From NCBI RefSeq assembly GCF_014076845.1, contig NZ_JACGUT010000084.1:310001-374000 (forward strand): a stretch of DNA of 64,000 bases, given 5' to 3'. Positions 1 to 8,924 of this stretch are shown piece by piece. The DNA is from Colwellia sp. MB3u-41. GTDB taxonomy: Bacteria > Pseudomonadota > Gammaproteobacteria > Enterobacterales > Alteromonadaceae. The notes below the pieces were generated by a model, which was not told the DNA's origin, made no database searches, and saw only the letters and a list, made by a program, of their open reading frames with translations. A program made the position numbers and the translations under genes. Each line of letters begins with the position of its first letter. The stretch's first letter is position 1.

Positions 1-2
1 AT

Positions 3-1427
3 GTAATTCAATTTGAAGCATTAGATGATAGTTACTTTCGTGAAAGAGCCAGTGATATCCGTGATTTGGGTAATCGTTTACTACTAAATTTAAAAAATTT
101 AAATATCAATGAAAAAGCGCCTCCTAACGAGTTTATACTCGTTGCTGAAGAAGTTACCGCTGCTATGCTCGCGCAGTATCAACACCAAGGTTTGAAAGGT
201 GTTGTTTCGCTATTAGGCTCTAATAATTCCCATGCGGCTATTTTAGCAAGAGCTTTAGGTGTGCCCGCTGTAATGGGGATCGATAAAATTTCACTGAGTC
301 GTTTACATCAAAAAAACTGCATTGTTGATGGTTACAGTGGTGAGCTTTTTGTTCAGCCTAACGAGGCGTTACAACGTGAATATCAGCACTTAATTAAACA
401 AGAGACACGACTTGCTGATAAGGTTAAAAAAGTAGAGAAATTACCTGCTATTACAAAAGATGGTCATGCTATTGAACTGCAATTAAATGCAGGACTTTCT
501 TCAGGGTTTGAACATTCAAAAAACTCAGGGGCAGCGGGGATCGGTTTATATCGTACTGAAATTCCTTTTATGAATCGTAGTTGTTTTCCTTCAGAGAGTG
601 AGCAAACTCAACTTTATCGTCAAGTATTAAGCGCCTTCCCCAATCAGCCTGTTACTATGCGTACGCTTGATGTGGGTGGCGACAAGTCTTTGCCATACTT
701 TCCTATAAATGAAGACAATCCATTTCTTGGTTGGCGTGGCATACGTATCACACTCGACCATCCTGAGATTTTCCTGTTACAAGTACGTGCGATGTTGCGC
801 GCTAATGTTGGGCAAGAAAACTTAGAAATAATGTTACCGATGATTTCAAGTGTTGTAGAGGTAGATGAAGCTTCTCGTTTAATCAATCAAGCTTATTATG
901 AACTGTCTGCTGAACTTAACTTTACCAGTGAAAAAAAGCTTACTCGTCCCAAAATTGGTATAATGATTGAAGTGCCGGGTATTATTTATCAACTGCCTGA
1001 ATTAGCGGACAAGGTTGATTTTTTTTCGGTAGGTAGTAATGATTTAACCCAGTATTTATTAGCGGTTGATCGTAACAATGCACGTGTTTCAGGTTTATAT
1101 AATTCATATCATCCCGCGGTTTTAAGAGCACTTAACCATATAGCTGAGCAATCAACTCGCTCATTAGTGCCATTGAGCTTATGTGGTGAGTTAGCGAGTG
1201 AACCAGCAGGTGCTTTATTATTATTAGCAATGGGGTATGACAAACTCAGTATGAACGCGCATAATATTGCAAAAATAAAATGGGTGATCCGTCATGTTGA
1301 CTTTCATCAAGTTAAATTGATGTTGGCGCATGTGCTTACCCTATCAACGTCTAAAAAAGTACACAGCTATTTAAATGAACAACTTGAGCTATTTGGTTTA
1401 GGCGGCTTCGTACGTGCAGGCAGGTAG
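3..1427 (+). CDS. ptsP: PtsP, enzyme I of the nitrogen PTS (5'-truncated by window edge)
   Basis: Phosphoenolpyruvate-protein phosphotransferase that starts the PTS-Ntr phosphorelay in the cytoplasm. The reading frame is open from the first bases of the window, so the N-terminal GAF domain and the true start lie outside. The visible part opens with YFRERASDIRDLG, typical of the linker before the swivelling domain. The phospho-histidine lies in SHAAILAR (His codon at 231-233). The PEP-binding barrel follows with GLYRTEIPFM, RTLDVGGDK, GWRGIR, GSNDLTQY and the catalytic Cys in LCGELASEP. The C-terminus looks complete. The TauE permease gene follows 36 bp downstream on the same strand. Confidence 0.95.
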   Translation, partial: VIQFEALDDSYFRERASDIRDLGNRLLLNLKNLNINEKAPPNEFILVAEEVTAAMLAQYQHQGLKGVVSLLGSNNSHAAILARALGVPAVMGIDKISLSRLHQKNCIVDGYSGELFVQPNEALQREYQHLIKQETRLADKVKKVEKLPAITKDGHAIELQLNAGLSSGFEHSKNSGAAGIGLYRTEIPFMNRSCFPSESEQTQLYRQVLSAFPNQPVTMRTLDVGGDKSLPYFPINEDNPFLGWRGIRITLDHPEIFLLQVRAMLRANVGQENLEIMLPMISSVVEVDEASRLINQAYYELSAELNFTSEKKLTRPKIGIMIEVPGIIYQLPELADKVDFFSVGSNDLTQYLLAVDRNNARVSGLYNSYHPAVLRALNHIAEQSTRSLVPLSLCGELASEPAGALLLLAMGYDKLSMNAHNIAKIKWVIRHVDFHQVKLMLAHVLTLSTSKKVHSYLNEQLELFGLGGFVRAGR

Positions 1428-1463
1428 TTTTCTTTGTTACTTTAATTTAAGAAGCAGTTAATA

Positions 1464-2285
1464 ATGTTATTGAGTATTTTTCTAACTTGCGTATTACTCG
1501 GCTCGGTTGTCGGCTTTTGTGCTGGCCTTTTAGGTATTGGTGGTGGGCTCATTATTGTCCCTGCTTTGGTTTATTTATTACCACAGTTAGGGATTGAGCC
1601 AAACTTAGTGATGCCGATGGCACTTGCCACCTCGTTAGCCACTATTGTTATTACTTCACTCTCTGCTGCTTTGGCACATCATCGTAATAGTAATATCCCT
1701 TGGCCCCTGGCAAAACTATTAATGCTAGCGATTGCATTAGGCTCATTATTGGGCGCTTTTATTGCTGATATACTTTCAGTGGAAGCCTTAAAAAATACGT
1801 TTGCTATTGCGGTGTTTCTTCTCTCATCATATATGTTTATTGCGATTAGTCGTGCCAAGAAACATAAATTGATTAATAATAGTGATGATGAAAAACTACC
1901 TAAAAATATCATCATTAAGCTTATTGGCTTTTTCACCGGTATCTTAGCAAGCCTTATGGGTATTGCGGGTGGCGCTATTTTGGTGCCCGTACTAAGTTAC
2001 TTTAAAGTGCCTTTACGTCAATCTATTGGGGTGGCAACAGTCAGTGGTATGGTTGTCGCTATATTTGGTGTTAGTGGTTATGTTATTGCCGGTTTTGGAG
2101 AAGAACATTTACCCGAATACAGCTTAGGCTATGTATATCTACCAGCTTTGCTCGGTATTATCATAACGTCTTCTTTTTTTGCTCCTATAGGGGTTAAAGC
2201 GGCAAGCAAGTTACCCGTGAGTACTATCAAAAAAGCATTTGCGATATTTTTAATGTTAGTTGCGTTAAAAATGATACTAAGCTAA
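1464..2285 (+). CDS. TauE/SafE-family membrane permease
   Basis: A 273-residue integral membrane protein of the sulfite exporter TauE/SafE family (formerly DUF81). It has about eight hydrophobic segments in two homologous halves. Each half begins with a glycine-rich motif: GLLGIGGGLIIVPAL near residue 22 and GILASLMGIAGGAILVPVL near residue 160. That internal repeat is the family signature. Family members are proposed to export sulfite or organosulfonates, but the substrate cannot be read from sequence. It lies between ptsP and thyA, where E. coli has lgt; no lgt is present here. Confidence 0.85.
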   Translation: MLLSIFLTCVLLGSVVGFCAGLLGIGGGLIIVPALVYLLPQLGIEPNLVMPMALATSLATIVITSLSAALAHHRNSNIPWPLAKLLMLAIALGSLLGAFIADILSVEALKNTFAIAVFLLSSYMFIAISRAKKHKLINNSDDEKLPKNIIIKLIGFFTGILASLMGIAGGAILVPVLSYFKVPLRQSIGVATVSGMVVAIFGVSGYVIAGFGEEHLPEYSLGYVYLPALLGIIITSSFFAPIGVKAASKLPVSTIKKAFAIFLMLVALKMILS

Positions 2286-2345
2286 TAACATTTTGTATAA
2301 AATACCGTTTGTTTAAGACTACGCATTTTTAGAGAAGGAAATAGA

Positions 2346-3179
2346 GTGAAAGCATATTTAGATTTAATGCGACATGTTCGTGATAACGGTGTTGAAAAAT
2401 CAGACCGCACAGGTACGGGCACCAAAAGTATTTTTGGTTATCAAATGCGTTTTGATTTAGCTAAAGGTTTTCCGCTGGTTACCACTAAAAAATGCCACTT
2501 AAAATCAATTATTCATGAGTTATTATGGTTTATCAAGGGTGAATCTAATATTGCGTATTTGAGTGAAAACGGTGTGAAAATTTGGGATGCTTGGGCTACC
2601 GAAGAGGGGGAGCTGGGTCCAGTGTACGGGGTGCAATGGCGTAATTGGCCATCTGCAACCGGTGAAACGATTGACCAGCTTGCACAACTTATACACGACT
2701 TAAAAACTAACCCTGATTCTAGACGTCATATTATCACGGCTTGGAATCCGGCATTGTTACCTGATACATCTATTAGTCCATCAGAAAATGCGGCACAGGG
2801 CAAACAAGCCTTACCACCGTGTCATACACTTTTTCAATTTTATGTTTTAAATGGCAAACTTTCGTGTCAGCTTTATCAACGTAGTGCTGATATCTTTTTA
2901 GGGGTGCCATTTAATATTGCTAGCTATGCTTTATTTACGATGATGATCGCACAAGTTTGTGATTTAGAATTAGGTGATTTTGTACATACTTTTGGCGATG
3001 CACACTTATACTCAAATCATATGGAACAAGTTGACGAACAACTTTCGCGCACACCATTAGCTTTGCCAACCATGAAAATAAACCCTGACATAGACAGTAT
3101 TTTTGATTTTACCTTTGAAGACTTTGAATTAGTTGATTATAAATCTCACGCTCATATAAAAGCGCCTATTTCTGTTTAG
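2346..3179 (+). CDS. thyA: Thymidylate synthase
   Basis: Converts dUMP and methylene-tetrahydrofolate to dTMP and dihydrofolate. The start is GTG, chosen because an AGAAGGA ribosome site lies 6 bp upstream and the product begins with the family's usual [11 protein letters not shown]. Seen: the [11 protein letters not shown] phosphate-binding loop, [11 protein letters not shown], the catalytic Cys159 in [12 protein letters not shown], and [19 protein letters not shown]. At 277 residues it is 13 longer than the E. coli enzyme; the extra residues lie just before the catalytic Cys (around [12 protein letters not shown]). A strong terminator follows. Confidence 0.97.
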   Translation: MKAYLDLMRHVRDNGVEKSDRTGTGTKSIFGYQMRFDLAKGFPLVTTKKCHLKSIIHELLWFIKGESNIAYLSENGVKIWDAWATEEGELGPVYGVQWRNWPSATGETIDQLAQLIHDLKTNPDSRRHIITAWNPALLPDTSISPSENAAQGKQALPPCHTLFQFYVLNGKLSCQLYQRSADIFLGVPFNIASYALFTMMIAQVCDLELGDFVHTFGDAHLYSNHMEQVDEQLSRTPLALPTMKINPDIDSIFDFTFEDFELVDYKSHAHIKAPISV

Positions 3180-3196
3180 TACCCTCTATCTTAAAT

Positions 3197-3224
3197 AAAA
3201 AAGGAGCTGGTTAGCTCCTTTTTT
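3197..3224. terminator. Intrinsic terminator after thyA (bidirectional)
   Basis: A perfect 12-bp stem (3197-3208 with 3213-3224) around a GGTT loop, flanked by A and T runs on the two sides. It can end transcription of thyA on the plus strand and of the decayed ferredoxin on the minus strand. Confidence 0.9.
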
Positions 3225-3238
3225 AGCTGAAAATACAG

Positions 3239-3483
3239 TTAACCATGCATACGCATAAATTTAGCTAAGAGCGTCGCTTCATTTTCAATATGCTTTAGAT
3301 TTTTTTTGATACAATTAATAGGGCAAACGCTAATACAAGTAGGCTTGTCATAATGCCCGGTGCATTCGGTACATTTACTGGTATCAATTTCGTAAATATC
3401 TTCACCTAATGCGATCGCCTCGTTAGGGCATTCTGGATACACATATCACAGTCGATACATGTGCTTTGGATAATAAGTGCCAT
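3239..3483 (-). pseudogene. yfhL: YfhL-type 2[4Fe-4S] ferredoxin, frameshifted
   Basis: Read from the ATG at 3481-3483 the frame gives MALIIQSTCIDCDMC, the N-terminus of YfhL-like ferredoxins. One base is missing near 3434-3437. The rest (PECPNEAIALGEDIYEI, then KCTECTGHYDKPTC and CPINC) continues in another frame to the TAA at 3239. Together the two pieces restore all the cluster cysteines expected of the family. A short GTG-started frame covers the distal part only and would lack the first cluster motif. The gene starts 9 bp after the end of the trhP remnant, so the two probably formed an operon. A base-calling error could explain this single lesion, but the neighbour's many lesions favour real decay. 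Confidence 0.85.
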
Positions 3484-3492
3484 AAAGTGTCA

Positions 3493-4885
3493 CTAGGTTA
3501 GTTGATTTTTTGCAAAGGGATGGCGTGTTGTACTTCCTTGGTCAAGGTAGCGCATAATAACTCCAAAGGTTAGATCATGCTCTGTTTCTAAAAGGATTGA
3601 TACTTTATGGCCAGATCCTTTTGTATCAAGAATGGCTTATCCCTTAACGTTCTCCATGTGAGACAAGGTAAAAGATTTATTACCTGTAGGTGTTATTAGT
3701 TCTAAGTGGTCACCCACTAAAAACTTATTCTTTACGTCAATTTCAACTAAACCTGTTGGTTCGTTGTGAGCTAATACTTCGCCAACAAATTGTTGGGTGC
3801 CACCCTTTGAATAGCCTTGGTCATAATTTTGTGTGTCACCGTGGCGATGACGCTTTAAAAAACCTTCGGTATAACCACGGTGAGCAAGATGCTCTAAATC
3901 AATATTTAAGTTTTTATTAAAAGGTTTATTGTTTAAAGTATCGTTAATGGCTGGGCGATAAATTCGTGTAGTTCGAGCCCCGTAATAAAGTGACTTTGTT
4001 CTGCCTTCTGTTTTCAATGAATGTCCCCCTATTTTAACGAAACGCTCAACATGTTCAACAGCGCGTAAATCCTTTGAATTCATGATGTAAGTGCCGTACT
4101 CATCTTCAAACGCATACATATATTCACCGGGTCGGCCTTATTCTTGAAGTAAAACAAGTTCATCGACTGGTTTTTGCTCTTGAATGATGATGTCTTTTGG
4201 GCTAGGTGTAAATATTTGTGGTTTTACTAATATCTCTGGATTAATTGCAATTATATTGCGTGTTTCGTTTTCTTTTACTTGATGGCTATCGTACTTCCAC
4301 CGACATGAATTCGTGCATGTTCCTTGGTTTGGGTCACGCTTATAGATATAGCCAGATAATAAGCAACGGCCAGAATATGCCACGCATAACGTACAAAAAC
4401 TTCTTAATCCATTTTAGGGCAGTGAAAGTGTAACTCTTCAATTTCATCAATCGATAATTGACGTGACAAAATAACGCGTTCAACGCCTTATTGGTGCCAA
4501 AATTTCACTGTTGCCCAATTTACAGTATTTGCTTGAACACAGAGATGAATTGCCATATCGGGGAATACTTCTCGTATCGTCATGATGAGTACAGGATCAG
4601 ACATGATTATCAGATCAGGTTTCATTGCTATAACGGGGGCAATATCTTTAATAAAGGTTTTCAATTTGCTATTGTGCGGGGCAATATTATTAACTAAATA
4701 AAACGTCTTATCTAACGCATGAGCTTCATTGATACCAATCTTCAAATTTTCTAGATTGAATTCATTATTAGATCCCCGTAAAAATAACGAGGTTGGCCTG
4801 CATAGACCGCATCAGCCTCGTAAGCAAAGGCATAACGCATATTTTTTAAGCTTCCAGCAGGAGAGAGTAATTGAGGTGCTAAGAT
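3493..4885 (-). pseudogene. trhP: TrhP (YegQ), U32-family tRNA hydroxylation protein, heavily decayed
   Basis: The intact family protein hydroxylates U34 of tRNAs (ho5U), a precursor of cmo5U. The remnant can be followed over its full length: LLSPAGSLKNMRYAFAY near 4860, GINEAHALDK, IAPHNSKLKTFI, MAYSGRCLLSGY, DPNQGTCTNSCRW, GTYIMNSKDLRAVEHVERF, EGRTKSLYY, LAHRGYTEGFLKRH and the tail ending at 3493. Lesions: the start position reads ATC (4883-4885); a one-base deletion near 4779-4785; in-frame TAA at 4488-4490, 4404-4406, 4138-4140 and 3637-3639; and a deletion of about 7 bases near 4384-4394. Sequence between the lesions stays in the expected frames and is well conserved, so inactivation looks fairly recent. 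No intact product is possible. Confidence 0.93.
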
Positions 4886-5059
4886 AATTTATGAGGCAGG
4901 TTATTTTAAATTCTGCAAATTATAAGAATTTCGTTTACCTTAGGCAATCAGCTTATTAAGCTGTTCTTTGATGAAAATCATAATAAGTCATTAAATACAT
5001 AAATTACAAATACAGGCGGTAAATCTGTAAAGGTACCGTATTGAAAAATTTACTAATAT

Positions 5060-5088
5060 TTGACTTAAAATAATAATATAAGCATAAA
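5060..5088 (+). promoter_or_regulatory. Candidate sigma-70 promoter of the HDOD gene
   Basis: TTGACT (5060-5065), a 17-bp spacer and CATAAA (5083-5088), about 60 bp before the HDOD start. Judged by eye from consensus similarity. The rest of the 262-bp gap upstream (4886-5147) shows no gene. Confidence 0.45.
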
Positions 5089-5147
5089 AGTGTGCTATTT
5101 TTTATGTATTAGAAGTTATAAATCATAATAATAATTAAGGCGAGACT

Positions 5148-5990
5148 ATGGGAGCTGAAAATGCCCTTTATACAATTTTAGTAGAAAAGATTAAACAAGA
5201 TGCACTTGTACTGCCAACGTTACCAGAAATAGCACTCAAGGTACGTGAGGCTGCAGATAATCCAGATATTAATTTAAACCAAATGAGTGATATTATCGGT
5301 CATGACCCAGCATTGTCTATGGGTATGTTGAAAGTTGCTAATAGCGTTATTTTAGGCCGTTCTGTAAAAGTAGAAACAGTTAATCAAGCGGTTACTCGTA
5401 TTGGGCTTCGCCAAATAAAAAGCATTGCTACAGCAATGGCATTAGAACAAGTATTTGTTTCTAAAAATAAGATTGTTTCAATGTATTTGAAACAATCATG
5501 GGAAAAAACTATCGATGTTGCCTCTGTCGCAATTAGCTTAATGACTTTTTATATACAAGGCCATAAACATACGTCATTAACATTAGATACATTAACCCTC
5601 GCCGCGCTCGTGCATAACATTGGTGTTTTACCGATTTTAACTGAAGCTGAAAAGCACCCAGATGTTTTCGCTAACCCTACATTCTTAAAGCAAGCTATCG
5701 CCAAGTTATCTGGAGATATAGGTGGGGAAGTGACTAAAGCTTGGGGATTCTCAAACGATTTTATCACTTTAGTGACGAGTTGGGGGGATTTAACGGTATT
5801 GCCAGCAGAAGCTCATTACTTAGATTTTATTCGCGTCGGTGCTATTTATCACGGTATTTTCAAAAATGAATCTACCTGTGAAGTGCTTTTAAAGAGTTAT
5901 GTGAATAAAGGCATTTTATCTGACGTGAACTTTATGGAGAGCGAAGAATTTCAAAAAATGGTGACTGATGTAAAAGCTATGTTTAGTTAA
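5148..5990 (+). CDS. HDOD-domain signalling protein
   Basis: A 280-residue protein made almost entirely of an HDOD domain, a degenerate relative of HD phosphohydrolases found in bacterial signalling proteins. Seen: LPTLPEIALKVREAADNP, the IIGHDPALSMGMLKVANS core (residues about 45-65), AVTRIGLRQIKSIATAMAL, and AALVHNIGVLPIL, where HN replaces the HD metal pair. Catalysis is therefore unlikely. There is no receiver, GGDEF or kinase domain. The ribosome site is AAGGCGAG just before the ATG. It stands alone between the decayed trhP and tolC. The partner is unknown. Confidence 0.85.
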   Translation: MGAENALYTILVEKIKQDALVLPTLPEIALKVREAADNPDINLNQMSDIIGHDPALSMGMLKVANSVILGRSVKVETVNQAVTRIGLRQIKSIATAMALEQVFVSKNKIVSMYLKQSWEKTIDVASVAISLMTFYIQGHKHTSLTLDTLTLAALVHNIGVLPILTEAEKHPDVFANPTFLKQAIAKLSGDIGGEVTKAWGFSNDFITLVTSWGDLTVLPAEAHYLDFIRVGAIYHGIFKNESTCEVLLKSYVNKGILSDVNFMESEEFQKMVTDVKAMFS

Positions 5991-5994
5991 TAAC

Positions 5995-6022
5995 AAAAAG
6001 CCCTGAATTTCAGGGCTTTTTT
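5995..6022 (+). terminator. Intrinsic terminator of the HDOD gene
   Basis: A 12-bp stem (5995-6006 with 6010-6021), loop ATT, ending in a run of six T. The 51-bp repeat family begins two bases after the T-run. Confidence 0.9.
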
Positions 6023-6024
6023 AT

Positions 6025-6222
6025 GTTCAGGATGAACGGTATAGCGTGGTGCCATGGATGGCAATGAACGTATATGTTCAGGATGGCCTCTCTCAGACAT
6101 CCTGTCTTTCTAGGCATTAGTCCATCCATGCACGTCAACGGTCAGTTTTTTTGTTCCAGACAATAACTAAGTAGCTTCATCCATGGAGGCAATAGCGTGG
6201 TGCCATGGATGGTAATGAACAA
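6025..6222. repeat. Terminator-linked 51-bp repeat element, locus 1
   Basis: One complete 51-bp unit (6025-6075) starts GTTCAGGATGAACGG. It is followed by a distal segment (6076 to about 6153) with the stem CAGGATG (6079-6085) / CATCCTG (6098-6104), and then a degenerate partial unit (about 6173-6222) that repeats TAGCGTGGTGCCATGGATGG. The unit contains two small hairpins: GTTCA-GGA-TGAAC and TGCCAT-GG-ATGGCA. It lies between the convergent HDOD gene and tolC. Related copies are at 29883 and 32125. Confidence 0.85.
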
Positions 6223-6227
6223 TTCGT

Positions 6228-7589
6228 TTACTTAGCTTCTATTAACCCTTTGTTAATATTAACTAAGTCTTGCTCGCTAATGGTTCCAGCCGCACGTTTT
6301 AACGATAAAATTGATTGTACATAGTTATAACGCGTTGAAGACAAATTACGTTTTGCGTTGTATAAATTACGCGTGCTATCTAATACATCAACAATAGTAC
6401 GAGTACCCACTTCAAAGCCAGCATCTGTCGCTTTTAATGCACTCTCAGAACTAACAAGCGCTTGCTCTAGGGCTTTAATTGCTGAAACAGCAGCAATCAC
6501 TGTGTTATAAGCATTTCGTGTATTACGAACAACATTGCGGTGTGTTTGTTCTAAATCTTGGCTTGCGGCAACATAGTTACTTTGTGCTTGACGAACAGCA
6601 CTTGTGATAGCACCACCTGAATAAATAGGCACGTTTAAAGTTATACCGATAGACTGACTATCTAGTGCAGGATTGTTAAAGGTAATATTGTTTACTTCAT
6701 TGTCTTGATCCGAAGTTGTATAGCTACCGGTTAGGCTTAACGTTGGGTAATGACCTGATCTTGCAATATTGATATTTTCTTTTGCTACGTCAACCGCTAT
6801 TTTTTGACTAATAAGATCTAAGTTCTTAGCTTCAGCTGTTTGTTGCCATTCGTTAGCGCTATCAGGTATAGGACGAGAAGTGCTAAAGCGTTCAGTATTT
6901 AATATATTTAAATCACGAGGATAAACATTAGTAATAACACGTAAGGCTTCTTCAGCAGTAAATACGCTATTTTCAGCACGAATTTCAGAAGTAACAGCAT
7001 TATCGTACTGTGATTGTGCCTCATGAACATCCGTCACCGCTTTTAGGCCAACAGAATAACGTTGTTTTGTTTGCTCTAACTGACGCTCGATTGCGGCTTT
7101 TTCAGCTTTTGCAAAATCTAAATCATCTTTTGCACTGAGCACATCAAAGTAAGCTGTTGTTACCCGAACAATTAATTCTTGTTTTGCCGATTGGTAAGTT
7201 ACATCACTACGATGGGCTGCTTTTTTCGCATTATCTAATCTTAACCAAGTGCTATGATTATATAGTTGCATGTTTAAGTTAAGGCCATAGCGTAGGCTAT
7301 CACTTTTATTAGTCAGTGTTTGATCAGACGATTTCCCATCATCTGATGTAGGTATAAACTCACCCTCACTTTCTGTGTAGCTAGCAGCAGCACTAAGTTG
7401 TGGCAATAAAACAGATCTCGCTTGATCAATATCTTCTTTTGATGCATTAAATAAAGCTTGAAGTTTTAATACTGTAGGATCACTGGCTTGCGCTTGTTTG
7501 TATACGCTCAATAAATCTTCAGCGTTAACTAACGTAGAGTTAGTTGCACAAACCAAACCGATGATAAGTGCCGAAATTGTTTTTTTCAT
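6228..7589 (-). CDS. tolC: TolC-family outer membrane channel
   Basis: Outer membrane exit duct for tripartite efflux pumps and type I secretion. The 453 residues begin with a Sec signal peptide (MKKTISALIIGLVCATNSTLVNA). The mature part starts DLLSVYKQAQASDPTV, typical of TolC, and shows the two-fold repeated OEP architecture: a first half with LRYGLNLNMQLYNHSTWLRL and a second half with IGITLNVPIYSGGAITSAV, each followed by long alpha-helical hairpins. FEVGTRTIVDVLDSTRNLYNAKR near residue 395 is a strong family match. It is divergent from nudF, as in E. coli. Confidence 0.95.
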   Translation of the reverse strand: MKKTISALIIGLVCATNSTLVNAEDLLSVYKQAQASDPTVLKLQALFNASKEDIDQARSVLLPQLSAAASYTESEGEFIPTSDDGKSSDQTLTNKSDSLRYGLNLNMQLYNHSTWLRLDNAKKAAHRSDVTYQSAKQELIVRVTTAYFDVLSAKDDLDFAKAEKAAIERQLEQTKQRYSVGLKAVTDVHEAQSQYDNAVTSEIRAENSVFTAEEALRVITNVYPRDLNILNTERFSTSRPIPDSANEWQQTAEAKNLDLISQKIAVDVAKENINIARSGHYPTLSLTGSYTTSDQDNEVNNITFNNPALDSQSIGITLNVPIYSGGAITSAVRQAQSNYVAASQDLEQTHRNVVRNTRNAYNTVIAAVSAIKALEQALVSSESALKATDAGFEVGTRTIVDVLDSTRNLYNAKRNLSSTRYNYVQSILSLKRAAGTISEQDLVNINKGLIEAK

Positions 7590-7785
7590 GAGTGAGCTAT
7601 TCCTTTGAGTGTGCCACGTACGCTATATTATTATGTTACTATCGTATCCTTATTTTCTATTTAGCTAAATAAAATAAGTGTTTAGCAAAGCATTCTAGTG
7701 TAACAAAATGTTTTTTGCTAGTGCTACTTCAACTGTAATATTTTCTCTACTTAAAAATCTTTATTATGGATAAAAAAACAAGTTT

Positions 7786-8424
7786 ATGTATAAAAAAAAC
7801 ACTCAATCTTTACGGTTTTCATCTGAAGATGTCACCATTTATCAACAAAAAACCTGTTATCAAGGTGTTTTTAAAATGGATGAATATCAACTTAGTCATC
7901 GCTTATTTGATGGTGGGGAAAGTAAGGTATTAACGCGAGAAGTCTTTGAACGCGGTCATGCGGTAGTTGTAATACCTTATGATGCCGCCAATGACCGTAT
8001 TGTCTTAATCGAACAATTTCGTGTCGGTGCTATTGGTCAGGGTGAAACCCCCTGGTTATTAGAATTTGTTGCGGGTATGTTTGGCCAAGATGAAGCTCCT
8101 ATTGACGTTGCTATTCGCGAAGCAAAAGAAGAAGCTGACTTAACGTTGAATAAAAATCAGTTAGATAAAGTACTGGAGTATTTTTCAAGCCCTGGTGGTA
8201 TGAGTGAAGTCATTCACCTCTATGTCGCTAATGTTAATAGCGAAAATGTTTATGGTGTGCATGGTTTAGAAACTGAAAATGAAGATATTTTGTTACATGT
8301 CATGCCAAGAGAGCAGGCAATATCGCTTTTAGAAAACGGGAAAATCACCAATGCAGCAACAATAATTGGGTTACAATGGCTACAGAATAACTTTCATCAG
8401 CTGCAGCAAAAATGGTCTTCGTAA
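7786..8424 (+). CDS. nudF: ADP-ribose pyrophosphatase (Nudix)
   Basis: Cleaves ADP-ribose to AMP and ribose 5-phosphate. The N-terminal residues align with E. coli NudF up to HRLFDGGES, which supports the ATG at 7786 although no clear ribosome site precedes it. The Nudix box starts at GMFGQDEAPIDVAIREAKEEADL: the G-x5-E-x7-RE-x2-EE metal residues are present, but the last consensus glycine is Asp. ETPWLLEFVAGM and SSPGGMSEV also match the subfamily. It is the first gene of nudF-yqiB-cpdA-yqiA-parE; yqiB starts directly after its stop codon. Confidence 0.93.
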   Translation: MYKKNTQSLRFSSEDVTIYQQKTCYQGVFKMDEYQLSHRLFDGGESKVLTREVFERGHAVVVIPYDAANDRIVLIEQFRVGAIGQGETPWLLEFVAGMFGQDEAPIDVAIREAKEEADLTLNKNQLDKVLEYFSSPGGMSEVIHLYVANVNSENVYGVHGLETENEDILLHVMPREQAISLLENGKITNAATIIGLQWLQNNFHQLQQKWSS

Positions 8425-8919
8425 ATGATAAAGCAAAGTAAGAAATATCAACCTAGATTATCAACCTTGATGAATCTTTGTGAAATAAACTATATGTTCT
8501 TAGTGCGTTTACTGGCAAGTAATAACGATGGAGAGGTTGTTGGTGATAAACGGGACTTTTTTATTTCTGATTTTTTATCTTACAACATAACGATACTTGA
8601 AATTACGCGTTACACCAGTCTTATTAGTATCTGTCAAGAACTGCCTCATGCAAAGCAAGATAAAAAGGTGAAGGGTAACGATAATCAAACGATATTTGAT
8701 CGTATCTTACGCCCTAAAATGACAATTCGCTTATATCATGATGCCAGAATGGCAGAAGTGATTAGCAATCAAGATATTAAGCAAGTTAAACCCCGATACG
8801 ATTATCCTAATAGTAAAATGCATTTACCCGATGAAAAAGAGCAGATTAACCAATTTCTAAAAGAATGGCTGCAACTTTGTTTAAAGTTAGGTCAAGTTAA
8901 CTTATCACTTTTTGAGTAA
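8425..8919 (+). CDS. yqiB: DUF1249 family protein (YqiB)
   Basis: A 164-residue soluble protein of the YqiB/DUF1249 family, function not established. Seen: YQPRLSTLMNLCEINYMFLVRLL at the N-terminus, and LRPKMTIRLYHDARMAEVISNQ and PRYDYPNSKMHLPDEKEQINQFL in the C-terminal half, which are the conserved blocks of the family. The ATG abuts the nudF stop codon (TAAATG), so the two are probably translationally coupled. Its place between nudF and cpdA is the same as in E. coli. Confidence 0.88.
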   Translation: MIKQSKKYQPRLSTLMNLCEINYMFLVRLLASNNDGEVVGDKRDFFISDFLSYNITILEITRYTSLISICQELPHAKQDKKVKGNDNQTIFDRILRPKMTIRLYHDARMAEVISNQDIKQVKPRYDYPNSKMHLPDEKEQINQFLKEWLQLCLKLGQVNLSLFE

Positions 8920-8924
8920 TCCTT

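Noticed and set aside
3430..3442. Programmed frameshifting as an explanation for the split ferredoxin frame.
   Set aside because: No slippery sequence or stimulatory element is seen, and the adjoining gene is clearly decayed.
3637..4490. All four in-frame stops in trhP are TAA, which might suggest stop-codon recoding.
   Set aside because: Two frameshifts and a lost start codon accompany them, and TAA ends many normal genes here. In an AT-rich genome TAA is simply the likeliest nonsense codon. Decay explains everything.
6025..6222. The repeats as a CRISPR array.
   Set aside because: The 51-bp units are directly adjacent with no unique spacers, number at most three and have no cas genes nearby.
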